NCBI GenBank assembly: GCA_003554685.1
Contig: PWHA01000006.1
Coordinates: 1 to 11,545 of the forward strand
DNA length: 11,545 nucleotides
Reading direction: 5' to 3'
Source of the DNA: Halanaerobiaceae bacterium
Lineage (GTDB): Bacteria > Bacillota > Halanaerobiia > Halanaerobiales > Halarsenatibacteraceae
The first letter of the stretch is position 1; every line of letters begins with the position of its first letter. The notes below the pieces were generated by a model. That model saw only the letters and a list, made by a program, of their open reading frames with translations. It was not told the origin of the DNA and ran no database searches. The translations under genes and the position numbers were made by a program. Below are positions 5,430 through 11,545 of the stretch, piece after piece.

Positions 5430-7889
5430 ATGAAAACTGAAAAGAAAAGATGGCAGCAGAAAATAGCTGACTTCTGGTTTGCAGCAGTTACAACCAGACG
5501 CAAGCTTACCATAAGTTTGCTGTTGATTGTTCTGGTGATTGGTGTTTTAGGTCTGGGACAGCTGCAGATTGACGATTCTTATGAAGCTATGTTTGTTGAT
5601 GATGACCCGATTGTTCAGGACCAGGAAAGGTTTGAAGAAGTCTTTGATGAAGAGAACATGAATTTTATTCTGGTAGAAAACGAAAATGGTGTTTTTACTG
5701 AAGAGACAATGAGCTATTTGAGCCGGGTAACTATAGAGCTGGAAGAGCAGGTACCCTTTATTGAAGAGGTTGTTTCTCTGGCAAATATAGAGACTCTGGA
5801 AACTGTCAATGATTCTCTGGAAACCAGAGAACTTGTTGGTCCGGAAATACCTGCCACTGAAACAGAACTTGCTGAGATTGAAGAGACTGTTATGAACAGC
5901 AAAGGAAGTATCAGAGATCTGGTAAGTGATGACGGCCAGGCCAGCGGAATAATTATTACCACCAGAGATACTCCAGATAGTGTCTATGCTGAAATTGAGG
6001 GTCAGTTTGATCCTTTAGGACAGGGAGAAACCAGGGAAGAGGTAATTCTAGCAGAGGATATACAACTTGAAAGTGATGACGGTTTGACAGAGATCGAAGA
6101 GCCGAGGATGCTGATTGCACCGGCTATTTATGCCATTCTTTCCGATCATACTCAGGAGGATATTTCTGCTACTGCTGCGGGACTGGATATTGTATTTTTT
6201 GAATCAGAAAAGCTGATTGTCGAAGAATTTGGAACCGTGGGTGTGCTGGCCTTTCTGGCATCAGCGCTTTTAATGTTAATCATCTTTAAAAGCTTCCGGG
6301 CTCTGGGCAGTTCCCTGCTGGTAATTATAATTGGTGTTGTCATTCTCTTTGGCGCTCAGGGATGGCTGGGTGTTCCCATTAATATCCAGAGCCTGCTGGT
6401 GATGATTCTGGTAATGGTAATCTCGGTCGGATATTCAATCCACTTTATCAATCACTTCTTCTATAAATTGCGGCAAACCGGTAAACGACTGCAGGCCGTC
6501 AGGTATGCCTTTAATGAATCAACCTGGGCGATATTCTTTACCGCACTGACAACTATGATTGGCTTTCTCTCCTTTTTAGTTGTCCCAATAACACCCATCA
6601 GAGCTGTTGGTTTGACCTGTGCTGCAGCAGCTATTGTAACCTATGTGCTGGTTATGGTGGTCATTCCTCTGGTGTTCCTGCCCGGAAAGGATAAAGAAGT
6701 TGATGAGACAAAGAAATCCAGAGAGTCATTCTTTGAAAGATTTATCAGCTCCTGGTCAGATGTGGTAACTACCCATATTAAACCAATAATAGCTCTCTCC
6801 ATTATATTGATCCTGGTTTTAACCTATGGAGTATTTCAAATCTCAATAACTTCTGATACCACAGAAATGATGGGTGATGAGATAGATTATGTAAGAAATG
6901 CCAGGTATATCGGAGAAAGGCTCGGTTTTCTTTATACCTATGACCTGCTGATTGAGCTTCCCGAGGAAGGCATGGGTCAGCAGAGCGATGTGCTTCTCCC
7001 TCTCAATCAGTTTCAGGAAGAAATTGAAGATTCGGCAGGAACGGCGGGGGTTAATTCACTTGCCAACCTGCTGAGAGAAATCAATATGATAATGAATGAT
7101 AACAATCCGGAATATTACACTGTACCGGAAGATGACCAGCTGATTTCACAGTATTTGCTGCTCTATGAAATGAGCGGAGGAGAGGGTCTTGAGAGTGTGG
7201 TAGATTTTGGTTATGAGAACCTGAGAATGTCGGTTCAGATTAATGACACGGCGGATGAAACCCTGAATAATATCCGGGAGATAGAGGAAAGAGGAAATCA
7301 GTACTTCTCCGATGATATTGAAATATCGAAAGTGGGAGAGCTGGCAATGGCCTTAAGATCGATGGACCTGCTGGGTTCTGGTCAGATAAATTCGATTGCT
7401 ATTGCCATTATCGTCATCGGGCTGATCATGATTCTGATACTGAAAAATCTCAAAATGGGCCTGATCTCTGTTATTCCGGTTGCCCTTTCAGTTTTGTCAA
7501 TAATGGGTGTCATGGGGCTTACAGATATGAATCTGGATCTGGTTACGATTATGATATCCCCCATGGTTATTGGAATTGCAATCGATGACACCGTACATTA
7601 TTTCCTGCACTATAAAGAGGAATTCACCAGGACCGGTTCTTATCGAGAGGCCAACAGAAAAACTTTCAAGAAAATTGCCCGGGCTTTAATTTCTACCAGT
7701 GTGGTGCTGATGATCGGTTTTGGCATTCTCTCACTGGTGAGATTCCAGGCCTATACCAATATGGGAATTCTGGCTGTCCTGGGAATATTTGTTGCGCTGG
7801 CAGCCAATCTGATTGTTGCGCCAGCACTCTTGACCTTTTTAAAACCACTTGGAAGTGAAAGTGTAACATTAACCCCTGAGAGAGACTAA
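5430..7889 (+). CDS. RND/MMPL-family exporter
   Basis: An 819-residue inner-membrane transporter of the RND superfamily in its MMPL-like form (the COG1033 type of predicted exporter), built as two six-helix repeats. Likely segments are at about 24-44, then 270-417 (five segments after a large extracytoplasmic domain at 50-260), 452-472, and 654-805 (five segments after a second domain at about 475-650). The second repeat has the acidic motif AIDDTVHYF (Asp719, Asp720), usually part of the proton relay. The matching place in the first repeat reads SVGYSIHF (Tyr335), where relatives carry Asp in VGDSIH or GVDY. The large domains are rich in Asp and Glu. ATG at 5430 follows AAGGAG by seven bases. 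It is first of three same-strand genes with a LolA-like protein and an outer-membrane barrel, which points to export of lipid, lipoprotein or another hydrophobic cargo. The cargo cannot be read from sequence. Confidence 0.88.
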   Translation: MKTEKKRWQQKIADFWFAAVTTRRKLTISLLLIVLVIGVLGLGQLQIDDSYEAMFVDDDPIVQDQERFEEVFDEENMNFILVENENGVFTEETMSYLSRVTIELEEQVPFIEEVVSLANIETLETVNDSLETRELVGPEIPATETELAEIEETVMNSKGSIRDLVSDDGQASGIIITTRDTPDSVYAEIEGQFDPLGQGETREEVILAEDIQLESDDGLTEIEEPRMLIAPAIYAILSDHTQEDISATAAGLDIVFFESEKLIVEEFGTVGVLAFLASALLMLIIFKSFRALGSSLLVIIIGVVILFGAQGWLGVPINIQSLLVMILVMVISVGYSIHFINHFFYKLRQTGKRLQAVRYAFNESTWAIFFTALTTMIGFLSFLVVPITPIRAVGLTCAAAAIVTYVLVMVVIPLVFLPGKDKEVDETKKSRESFFERFISSWSDVVTTHIKPIIALSIILILVLTYGVFQISITSDTTEMMGDEIDYVRNARYIGERLGFLYTYDLLIELPEEGMGQQSDVLLPLNQFQEEIEDSAGTAGVNSLANLLREINMIMNDNNPEYYTVPEDDQLISQYLLLYEMSGGEGLESVVDFGYENLRMSVQINDTADETLNNIREIEERGNQYFSDDIEISKVGELAMALRSMDLLGSGQINSIAIAIIVIGLIMILILKNLKMGLISVIPVALSVLSIMGVMGLTDMNLDLVTIMISPMVIGIAIDDTVHYFLHYKEEFTRTGSYREANRKTFKKIARALISTSVVLMIGFGILSLVRFQAYTNMGILAVLGIFVALAANLIVAPALLTFLKPLGSESVTLTPERD

Positions 7890-7955
7890 ACTGTCAGGTT
7901 AACAAACTGATTTATTTTCGCAGATTGTATGCTTGAATCTCAGTAAATTTTAACT

Positions 7956-7973
7956 GCTCACACCAGTGTGGGC
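7956..7973. promoter_or_regulatory. Short inverted repeat upstream of the LolA-like gene
   Basis: GCTCACAC and GTGTGGGC (7956-7973) form an eight-base dyad with one G-T pair around CA. It is 26 bases before the ATG at 8000 and just upstream of the AGGAGG site. No T-tract follows, so it is not a terminator. It could be an operator or a small leader hairpin, and may be chance. I saw no convincing promoter in the 110-base gap, so read-through from the exporter gene is the simpler explanation for the transcription of this gene. Confidence 0.3.
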
Positions 7974-7999
7974 TTTAAACAAACAGGAGGTATCTTAAA

Positions 8000-8800
8000 A
8001 TGATATTGAAAAAGGTGTTAACTATGTCAGCCATTATTGCGCTATTGTTCCCCTTGTTTGCCCAGACTCTGCTGGCTGGAGATATGACAGGAAGAGAAAT
8101 TATTGACCGGAGTAATGCTTTAGAGAATGTTCAGGACATGGAGGCCGAGATGAGAATGGAGATTATCAGAGACGACAGAGTTAGAGAAAGAGAGATGATA
8201 ATGTACAGCCTGCAGGCTGAGGATGGTACAGAAAAATCCCTGATTCGTTTTCTATCACCGGCTGATGTGAGGGAAAGCGGTTTCCTGAATATTAGCTATG
8301 CAGATGGTGAAGACGAGAGCTGGCTTTATCTGCCGGCCCTCGGGCGTGAGCGAAGAATGTCTTCTGAAGAAAGAGGCGGTGATTTCATGGGTTCGGATTT
8401 TACCAATGAAGATATGACACGGACAATTGATGATTATGAATATGAGTTGCTGGGAACAAGAGAAATTAATGGCAGAGAGGTTTATGAGGTAGAATCTCTA
8501 CCGCTTACCGATGAGATTGCCGAACAGGTAGAATTTGCCAGGAAGATAACCTATATAGATGCCGAACATCTATATCTCCACAAAGAAGAGACATATAATG
8601 AGCGGGATGAAAAGATCAAGGAGTTAACCACAGATAATGTCACTGAAATTACTGATGAACTTCATCTGCCCCTAAAAATGATAATGAGAGATCTGGAAAA
8701 TGATGGGAAGACGATAATCAGCTATGAAGAGATCGAAGTTAATACCGGTTTAACAGCTGATGACTTTACTACCAGAGCTTTAACGAGACCTCTGCGTTGA
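8000..8800 (+). CDS. LolA-like periplasmic protein (outer-membrane lipoprotein-sorting family)
   Basis: A 266-residue exported protein. The N-terminus has Lys4-Lys5, a hydrophobic stretch to about residue 25 and Ala26 before GDMTG, a likely signal peptidase I site. After it, GREIIDRSNALENVQDMEAE begins the mature domain, and there are typical segments SLIRFLSPADVRESGFL, DESWLYLPALGRERRMS and GGDFMGSDFTNEDM. These match the LolA-like family often annotated as outer-membrane lipoprotein-sorting protein (COG2834), which binds acyl chains in a half-barrel fold, though the true cargo of these LolA relatives is usually not lipoprotein. No lipobox Cys is present. The ATG at 8000 follows AGGAGGT by eight bases. 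In many bacteria such genes sit beside an RND/MMPL transporter, as here, and would receive its substrate in the periplasm. Family call is good, function inferred. Confidence 0.85.
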   Translation: MILKKVLTMSAIIALLFPLFAQTLLAGDMTGREIIDRSNALENVQDMEAEMRMEIIRDDRVREREMIMYSLQAEDGTEKSLIRFLSPADVRESGFLNISYADGEDESWLYLPALGRERRMSSEERGGDFMGSDFTNEDMTRTIDDYEYELLGTREINGREVYEVESLPLTDEIAEQVEFARKITYIDAEHLYLHKEETYNERDEKIKELTTDNVTEITDELHLPLKMIMRDLENDGKTIISYEEIEVNTGLTADDFTTRALTRPLR

Positions 8801-8924
8801 CTGTTAGATTATCTCTAGTTGTTTGGCTGCCTAGGTTTACCTGGAACAGTTTATCTGCTTTTCCGGTACATCCTGTGCTGCTCCAGTACTTCTTCAAGAA
8901 AATTTGTGACCGCTGAATTAAATT

Positions 8925-8950
8925 AAACAAATTGTTTAAACAAATTGTTT
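8925..8950. repeat. Tandem 13-bp palindromic repeat in the barrel gene's upstream region
   Basis: Two directly adjacent identical copies of AAACAAATTGTTT (8925-8937 and 8938-8950), each an inverted repeat AAACAA-A-TTGTTT, so the junction also makes the perfect dyad TTGTTTAAACAA (8932-8943). A partial copy, AAACAATT, occurs near 9014. AT-rich dyads of this sort are commonly operators, and two abutting sites would allow cooperative binding. The partner protein is unknown. The site is about 120 bases before the TTG start at 9071. Confidence 0.5.
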
Positions 8951-8962
8951 ATAAAAAAATTA

Positions 8963-8987
8963 GGTTCCCCCCTTTTTGGGGGGAACC
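8963..8987. terminator. Very strong GC hairpin in the gap before the barrel gene
   Basis: GGTTCCCCCC (8963-8972) pairs perfectly with GGGGGGAACC (8978-8987) across TTTTT, a ten-base stem with six consecutive G-C pairs. On the plus strand no T-tract follows. On the minus strand TAA and seven T's (complement of 8953-8959) follow, so the hairpin fits a terminator only for antisense transcription. It could instead be a structured leader element that stabilises or separates the barrel mRNA. The rest of 8801-9070 holds no gene. Confidence 0.5.
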
Positions 8988-9070
8988 AGAAATTAACTGG
9001 AAATATTCTGTCCTAAACAATTCTAAAAAAGAGAGCAGGAAGGCTCAAACTAATTAAGGAGGAGATTCAC

Positions 9071-10192
9071 TTGCAAGATTCTCGGAATTTAACAAAGCTC
9101 AAGCAGGTTGCACTGGTGTTAATAATAAGCCTGGCATTGACTCTAATTAGCACTTTTCAGACATCGGCTTTATCGCTGGGAGGCCAGCTGGATTTAAATA
9201 TTGATTACAGCAGAGAAACTGATACCTTTGATGCAGGAGGCACTCTGGGAATTGATATGAGCAGCTGGGCCGGAGATAATATCCATTTAAGAACTGGTCT
9301 GAATCTGGATTTTACTGAGGATAGAGTTACAGCAGATATTGATGAGGCCAATTTAACCTATTTTGGCCAGGACGTAGATATTATTCTGGGCTGGCAGAAA
9401 ATTACCTGGGGTGCGGTGGATAACAACAGCCCGGTCGATAATCTTAATCCCAGAGACTTATCAGATCCTTTTAGTGAAGATAATAAAATTTCTGTTCCGG
9501 CCATCAGAACGGCATATTTTCATTCCGAGATAGATTTTGACTTAGTCTGGCAGCCCTATGCTGTAGGCTGGAATCTGCCCGGAATAACCGCAGAAATGCC
9601 TGAAAGAACAATTGAAAACTCTGTTGCCGGTATAAGAGCCGGGTATTCTGCACCAGCCTTTGACCTGGCAGCAAGCTATTTTAGAGGAGTGGCTGCTGAA
9701 CCAGCAGCAATTATTTCAGAAACAGGAGAGGTTGAAGGTCTGGAACATTTCAGAGAACAGGTCATAGGTGCAGAAATGGTCTATGAGTACAGTGGCGTTA
9801 TTTTAAGAGCTGATCTGGCACTGGCCATTCCGGAAGAAGGAGAATTTTATCCGGAAAATGAGCTGAGATATGCAGCAACTTTAGAGTCAAATATAACTCC
9901 AGATTTACTGATGATGCTGGGAATACAGGGCAGTAATGAAATCGATCAGGATAGTGAAAACACAGCGGTGGTTAGCCTTAATTACCTGTATGATTTCTAT
10001 ACTGAAATAAGCCTGGGCTTTGGTTATGGAATAAATGAAGGAGATTTTATTATCAACCCCGAGTTTAGTCGAGATTTAGCTGATGGTCTGGAGCTGAAAA
10101 TAGGAGCCTATTATTTTAATGGAGAAGCAGGTCCCTATGGTCAGTTTAGTGATCAGGATCAGCTCTATCTATCACTATCTCAGAGTTTCTAA
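9071..10192 (+). CDS. Outer-membrane beta-barrel protein (DUF1302-like)
   Basis: A 373-residue exported protein. The N-terminus has Lys9 and Lys11, a hydrophobic core at about 13-27, and TSA (31-33) as a likely cleavage site before LSLGGQLDLNIDYS. The mature part alternates polar and hydrophobic residues in many short strands (for example GAEMVYEYSGVILRADLAL), and ends LSLSQSF, with the C-terminal Phe typical of barrel proteins inserted by BamA. The segment GWQKITWGAVDNNSPVDNLN (about 107-126) followed by PRDLSDPF resembles the conserved WG...NP region in DUF1302-type barrels. Those proteins are often found with RND exporters and LolA/DUF1329-like periplasmic proteins, as here. Start is TTG at 9071, the only start that uses the strong AAGGAGGAG site, six bases away. 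It could form the exit end of the transport set or receive its cargo. The subfamily name is tentative. Confidence 0.8.
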   Translation: MQDSRNLTKLKQVALVLIISLALTLISTFQTSALSLGGQLDLNIDYSRETDTFDAGGTLGIDMSSWAGDNIHLRTGLNLDFTEDRVTADIDEANLTYFGQDVDIILGWQKITWGAVDNNSPVDNLNPRDLSDPFSEDNKISVPAIRTAYFHSEIDFDLVWQPYAVGWNLPGITAEMPERTIENSVAGIRAGYSAPAFDLAASYFRGVAAEPAAIISETGEVEGLEHFREQVIGAEMVYEYSGVILRADLALAIPEEGEFYPENELRYAATLESNITPDLLMMLGIQGSNEIDQDSENTAVVSLNYLYDFYTEISLGFGYGINEGDFIINPEFSRDLADGLELKIGAYYFNGEAGPYGQFSDQDQLYLSLSQSF

Positions 10193-10370
10193 AGTATATC
10201 TTCAAAGAATCACATGCTTGTACCGCATTAAATCTCAAGTAATGTCAGCAAACCTCTAAACTATAATTCCAATCATATCAGATATCCTGTTAATCAATAC
10301 TATAATTTCAATCATATCAGACATCCCGTTAATTTAGCGTAATCAGGAAAACAGTTTAACCTGGCAAAAG
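10193..10370 (+). other. Intergenic stretch after the barrel gene
   Basis: No gene was seen. It contains the two-copy direct repeat described separately and then AT-rich sequence up to the terminator stem. No open reading frame with a Shine-Dalgarno site was found. Confidence 0.5.
10261..10333. repeat. Two-copy direct repeat, period 39
   Basis: A 34-base unit at 10261-10294 recurs at 10300-10333 with three transitions (31 of 34 identical), separated by five bases. Both copies begin CTATAATT and include CAATCATATCAGA. The first nine bases include TATAAT, so each copy could hold a -10 element, but no -35 was seen. It lies between the barrel gene's stop and its presumed terminator. It may be a local duplication of a protein-binding site or a remnant of replication slippage. 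Confidence 0.7.
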
Positions 10371-10440
10371 CATTCCTTCCCAGCAGGAACCAGCAGGAGA
10401 TGAAGCTTTTTCTTTACTGCAGGAGGGAATGTTTTTGTTT
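10371..10440 (+). terminator. Rho-independent terminator after the barrel gene
   Basis: CATTCCTTCC (10371-10380) pairs with GGAGGGAATG (10422-10431) in a ten-base stem with one G-T pair, followed by TTTTTGTTT. The 41-base loop is long, but GCAG (10383-10386) can pair with CTGC (10417-10420) to extend the helix. The loop repeats CAGCAGGA at 10381 and 10391. It probably ends the envelope transcript. Confidence 0.7.
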
Positions 10441-10450
10441 AACAGGCTGG

Positions 10451-10479
10451 TTGTGAACCTGCTGTCTTTCAGATATAAT
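10451..10479 (+). promoter_or_regulatory. Promoter of the alpha/beta hydrolase gene
   Basis: TTGTGA (10451-10456), 17 bases and TATAAT (10474-10479) form a strong sigma-A promoter directly after the terminator. Transcription would begin near 10486, giving a leader of about 97 bases before the ATG at 10583. No clear operator was seen. Confidence 0.8.
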
Positions 10480-10582
10480 TAGACTGAATCCAGATAAAAG
10501 TTCTGCAGTTTAGATTGCTTCGAAATTATTTACTTTCAGTGGTTATTTCCCAGGAATTAAAAGACAAAGGTCAGGTGATATA

Positions 10583-11545
10583 ATGAAGAAATGGCTGGCA
10601 GTCCCGATTCTAGCAATATTTTTGCTATTCCTTGTTGCTGTCCTGTATTTGGGGATAAACCCCACAACAGAAACTTTTAAAGATGAGGCAGGCCGGGAGA
10701 TTGCCGAAAGTATTGCAGAGCTACAGAAAATAAATTTAGGAGACCTTGATCAGTGGATCTCAATCAGGGGCAGAGATCGAGCTAACCCTGTTTTGCTCTG
10801 GCTTCACGGAGGCCCGGGGTCAGCCCAGATGCCTCTTGCCCATAAATATGATGAAAGAATTGAAGAAGAGTTTGTAGTGGTTCACTGGGATCAGCGGGGT
10901 GCCGGGAAATCAAACCACTCGGGTTTTTCTGAGGAGACCATGACCGTTGAACAGTATAAAGCTGATGCAGTTGAATTGATAAATTATCTCAGAGAGAGAT
11001 TTAATCAGGATAAAATCTATCTTTTAGGTCATTCCTGGGGAACCCAGTTTGGAATAGAGATTGCAGCAGAGCACCCTGAAATTATAAAAGCCTACATTGG
11101 TGTCAGCCAGGTTGTTGACAGCAGGCGCCAGGGAGAAATTGCCTGGGACTGGCTATCAAGAGAGATTGAAAAACAGGATAATCAGTCAGATTATGATAAA
11201 TTGCAGGAGATCGGGCCGCCTCCCTTCAGCCACAGCCAGTATAGAGAATTTGCTTCCCTGGTAGGGGAATATGGCGGCAATTTCGATATCCCGATTAGAG
11301 AACTTGCCCTGACAGCTTTTAGAGCCCCTGAGTATAATATCCGGGATTATTATCGCTTAATTGCTGGCATGAATAGAGGTGGTGGACCGCTGCATGATGA
11401 AGAGGAGATGATGGAAGTTAACAGGATTACCGAGATACCGGCACTCCAGCTTCCCGCATATTTTTTGACTGGCCGCAATGATTATAATACCCCCTATCAG
11501 CTGGTAAGAGAGTATTATGAAATACTTGAAGCACCGGAAAAAGAA
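10583..11545 (+). CDS. Membrane-anchored alpha/beta hydrolase, proline-iminopeptidase-like (partial, runs off the right edge)
   Basis: The first 321 codons of a serine hydrolase with the S33 proline-iminopeptidase pattern. Residues 1-24 are a hydrophobic anchor or uncleaved signal after Lys2-Lys3, so the enzyme probably faces outside the cytoplasm. Then come LWLHGGPGS (72-80, oxyanion-hole HGGPG), HWDQRGAGKS (101-110), the nucleophile elbow GHSWGT (149-154, Ser151), and GRNDYNTP (297-304) with Asp300 as the likely acid of the triad. The catalytic His should follow beyond 11545. The stretch between about 165 and 285 is the variable lid. Family members cleave N-terminal proline or other small amide or ester substrates, but this branch often has unknown substrates. 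The ATG at 10583 follows AGGTGA at a short spacing. It has its own promoter, so it is probably a separate unit from the envelope genes. Confidence 0.85.
   Translation, partial: MKKWLAVPILAIFLLFLVAVLYLGINPTTETFKDEAGREIAESIAELQKINLGDLDQWISIRGRDRANPVLLWLHGGPGSAQMPLAHKYDERIEEEFVVVHWDQRGAGKSNHSGFSEETMTVEQYKADAVELINYLRERFNQDKIYLLGHSWGTQFGIEIAAEHPEIIKAYIGVSQVVDSRRQGEIAWDWLSREIEKQDNQSDYDKLQEIGPPPFSHSQYREFASLVGEYGGNFDIPIRELALTAFRAPEYNIRDYYRLIAGMNRGGGPLHDEEEMMEVNRITEIPALQLPAYFLTGRNDYNTPYQLVREYYEILEAPEKE

Noticed and set aside
7890..7920. A terminator just after the exporter gene (CAGGTT/AACTG).
   Set aside because: The stem is short and bulged and the following T-rich stretch is interrupted, so support is too weak.

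Overview
The window looks like a low-G+C, diderm Firmicute, most plausibly a halophile of the Halanaerobiales. Purine-rich Shine-Dalgarno sites (AGGAGG-like) and near-consensus sigma-A promoters suggest a Firmicute. A LolA-like periplasmic protein and an outer-membrane beta-barrel ending in Phe show a second membrane. The exported and periplasmic regions are rich in Asp/Glu, as in salt-adapted proteins. The taxonomic placement is inference from these traits, not from a database match.

Positions 1-2123 (minus strand) hold a TetR-family repressor gene followed by a phosphoenolpyruvate synthase / rifampicin-phosphotransferase-like gene. Near-identical palindromic operators lie at the repressor's transcription start (2073-2089) and just upstream of the second gene (1309-1325), so both are probably under the same repressor. 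The second gene is broken: the ATP-grasp half ends at a stop at 141-143, and a one-base frame change continues into a segment that in full-length relatives lies about 200 residues further on. This indicates an internal deletion with a frameshift.

Positions 2124-5320 (plus strand) hold a large LuxR/MalT-type (LAL) regulator of 915 residues with a long, repeat-containing leader and a rho-independent terminator.

Positions 5333-10440 (plus strand) hold a three-gene envelope set: an RND/MMPL exporter with 12 predicted membrane segments, a LolA-like periplasmic carrier protein, and an outer-membrane beta-barrel protein. Together they would place one component in the inner membrane, one in the periplasm and one in the outer membrane, which suggests transport of a lipid, lipoprotein or other hydrophobic cargo. 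The exporter promoter has a perfect -10 but no -35. An 18-bp dyad is centred about 42 bases upstream of the predicted start, where LuxR-type activators usually bind, so the adjacent LAL protein is a reasonable candidate activator. The leader of the barrel gene carries a tandem 13-bp palindromic repeat and a strong hairpin, suggesting separate control.

Positions 10441-11545 hold a strong promoter and the start of a membrane-anchored alpha/beta hydrolase of the proline-iminopeptidase type, which runs off the right edge. I saw no tRNA, rRNA, CRISPR array or insertion sequence.
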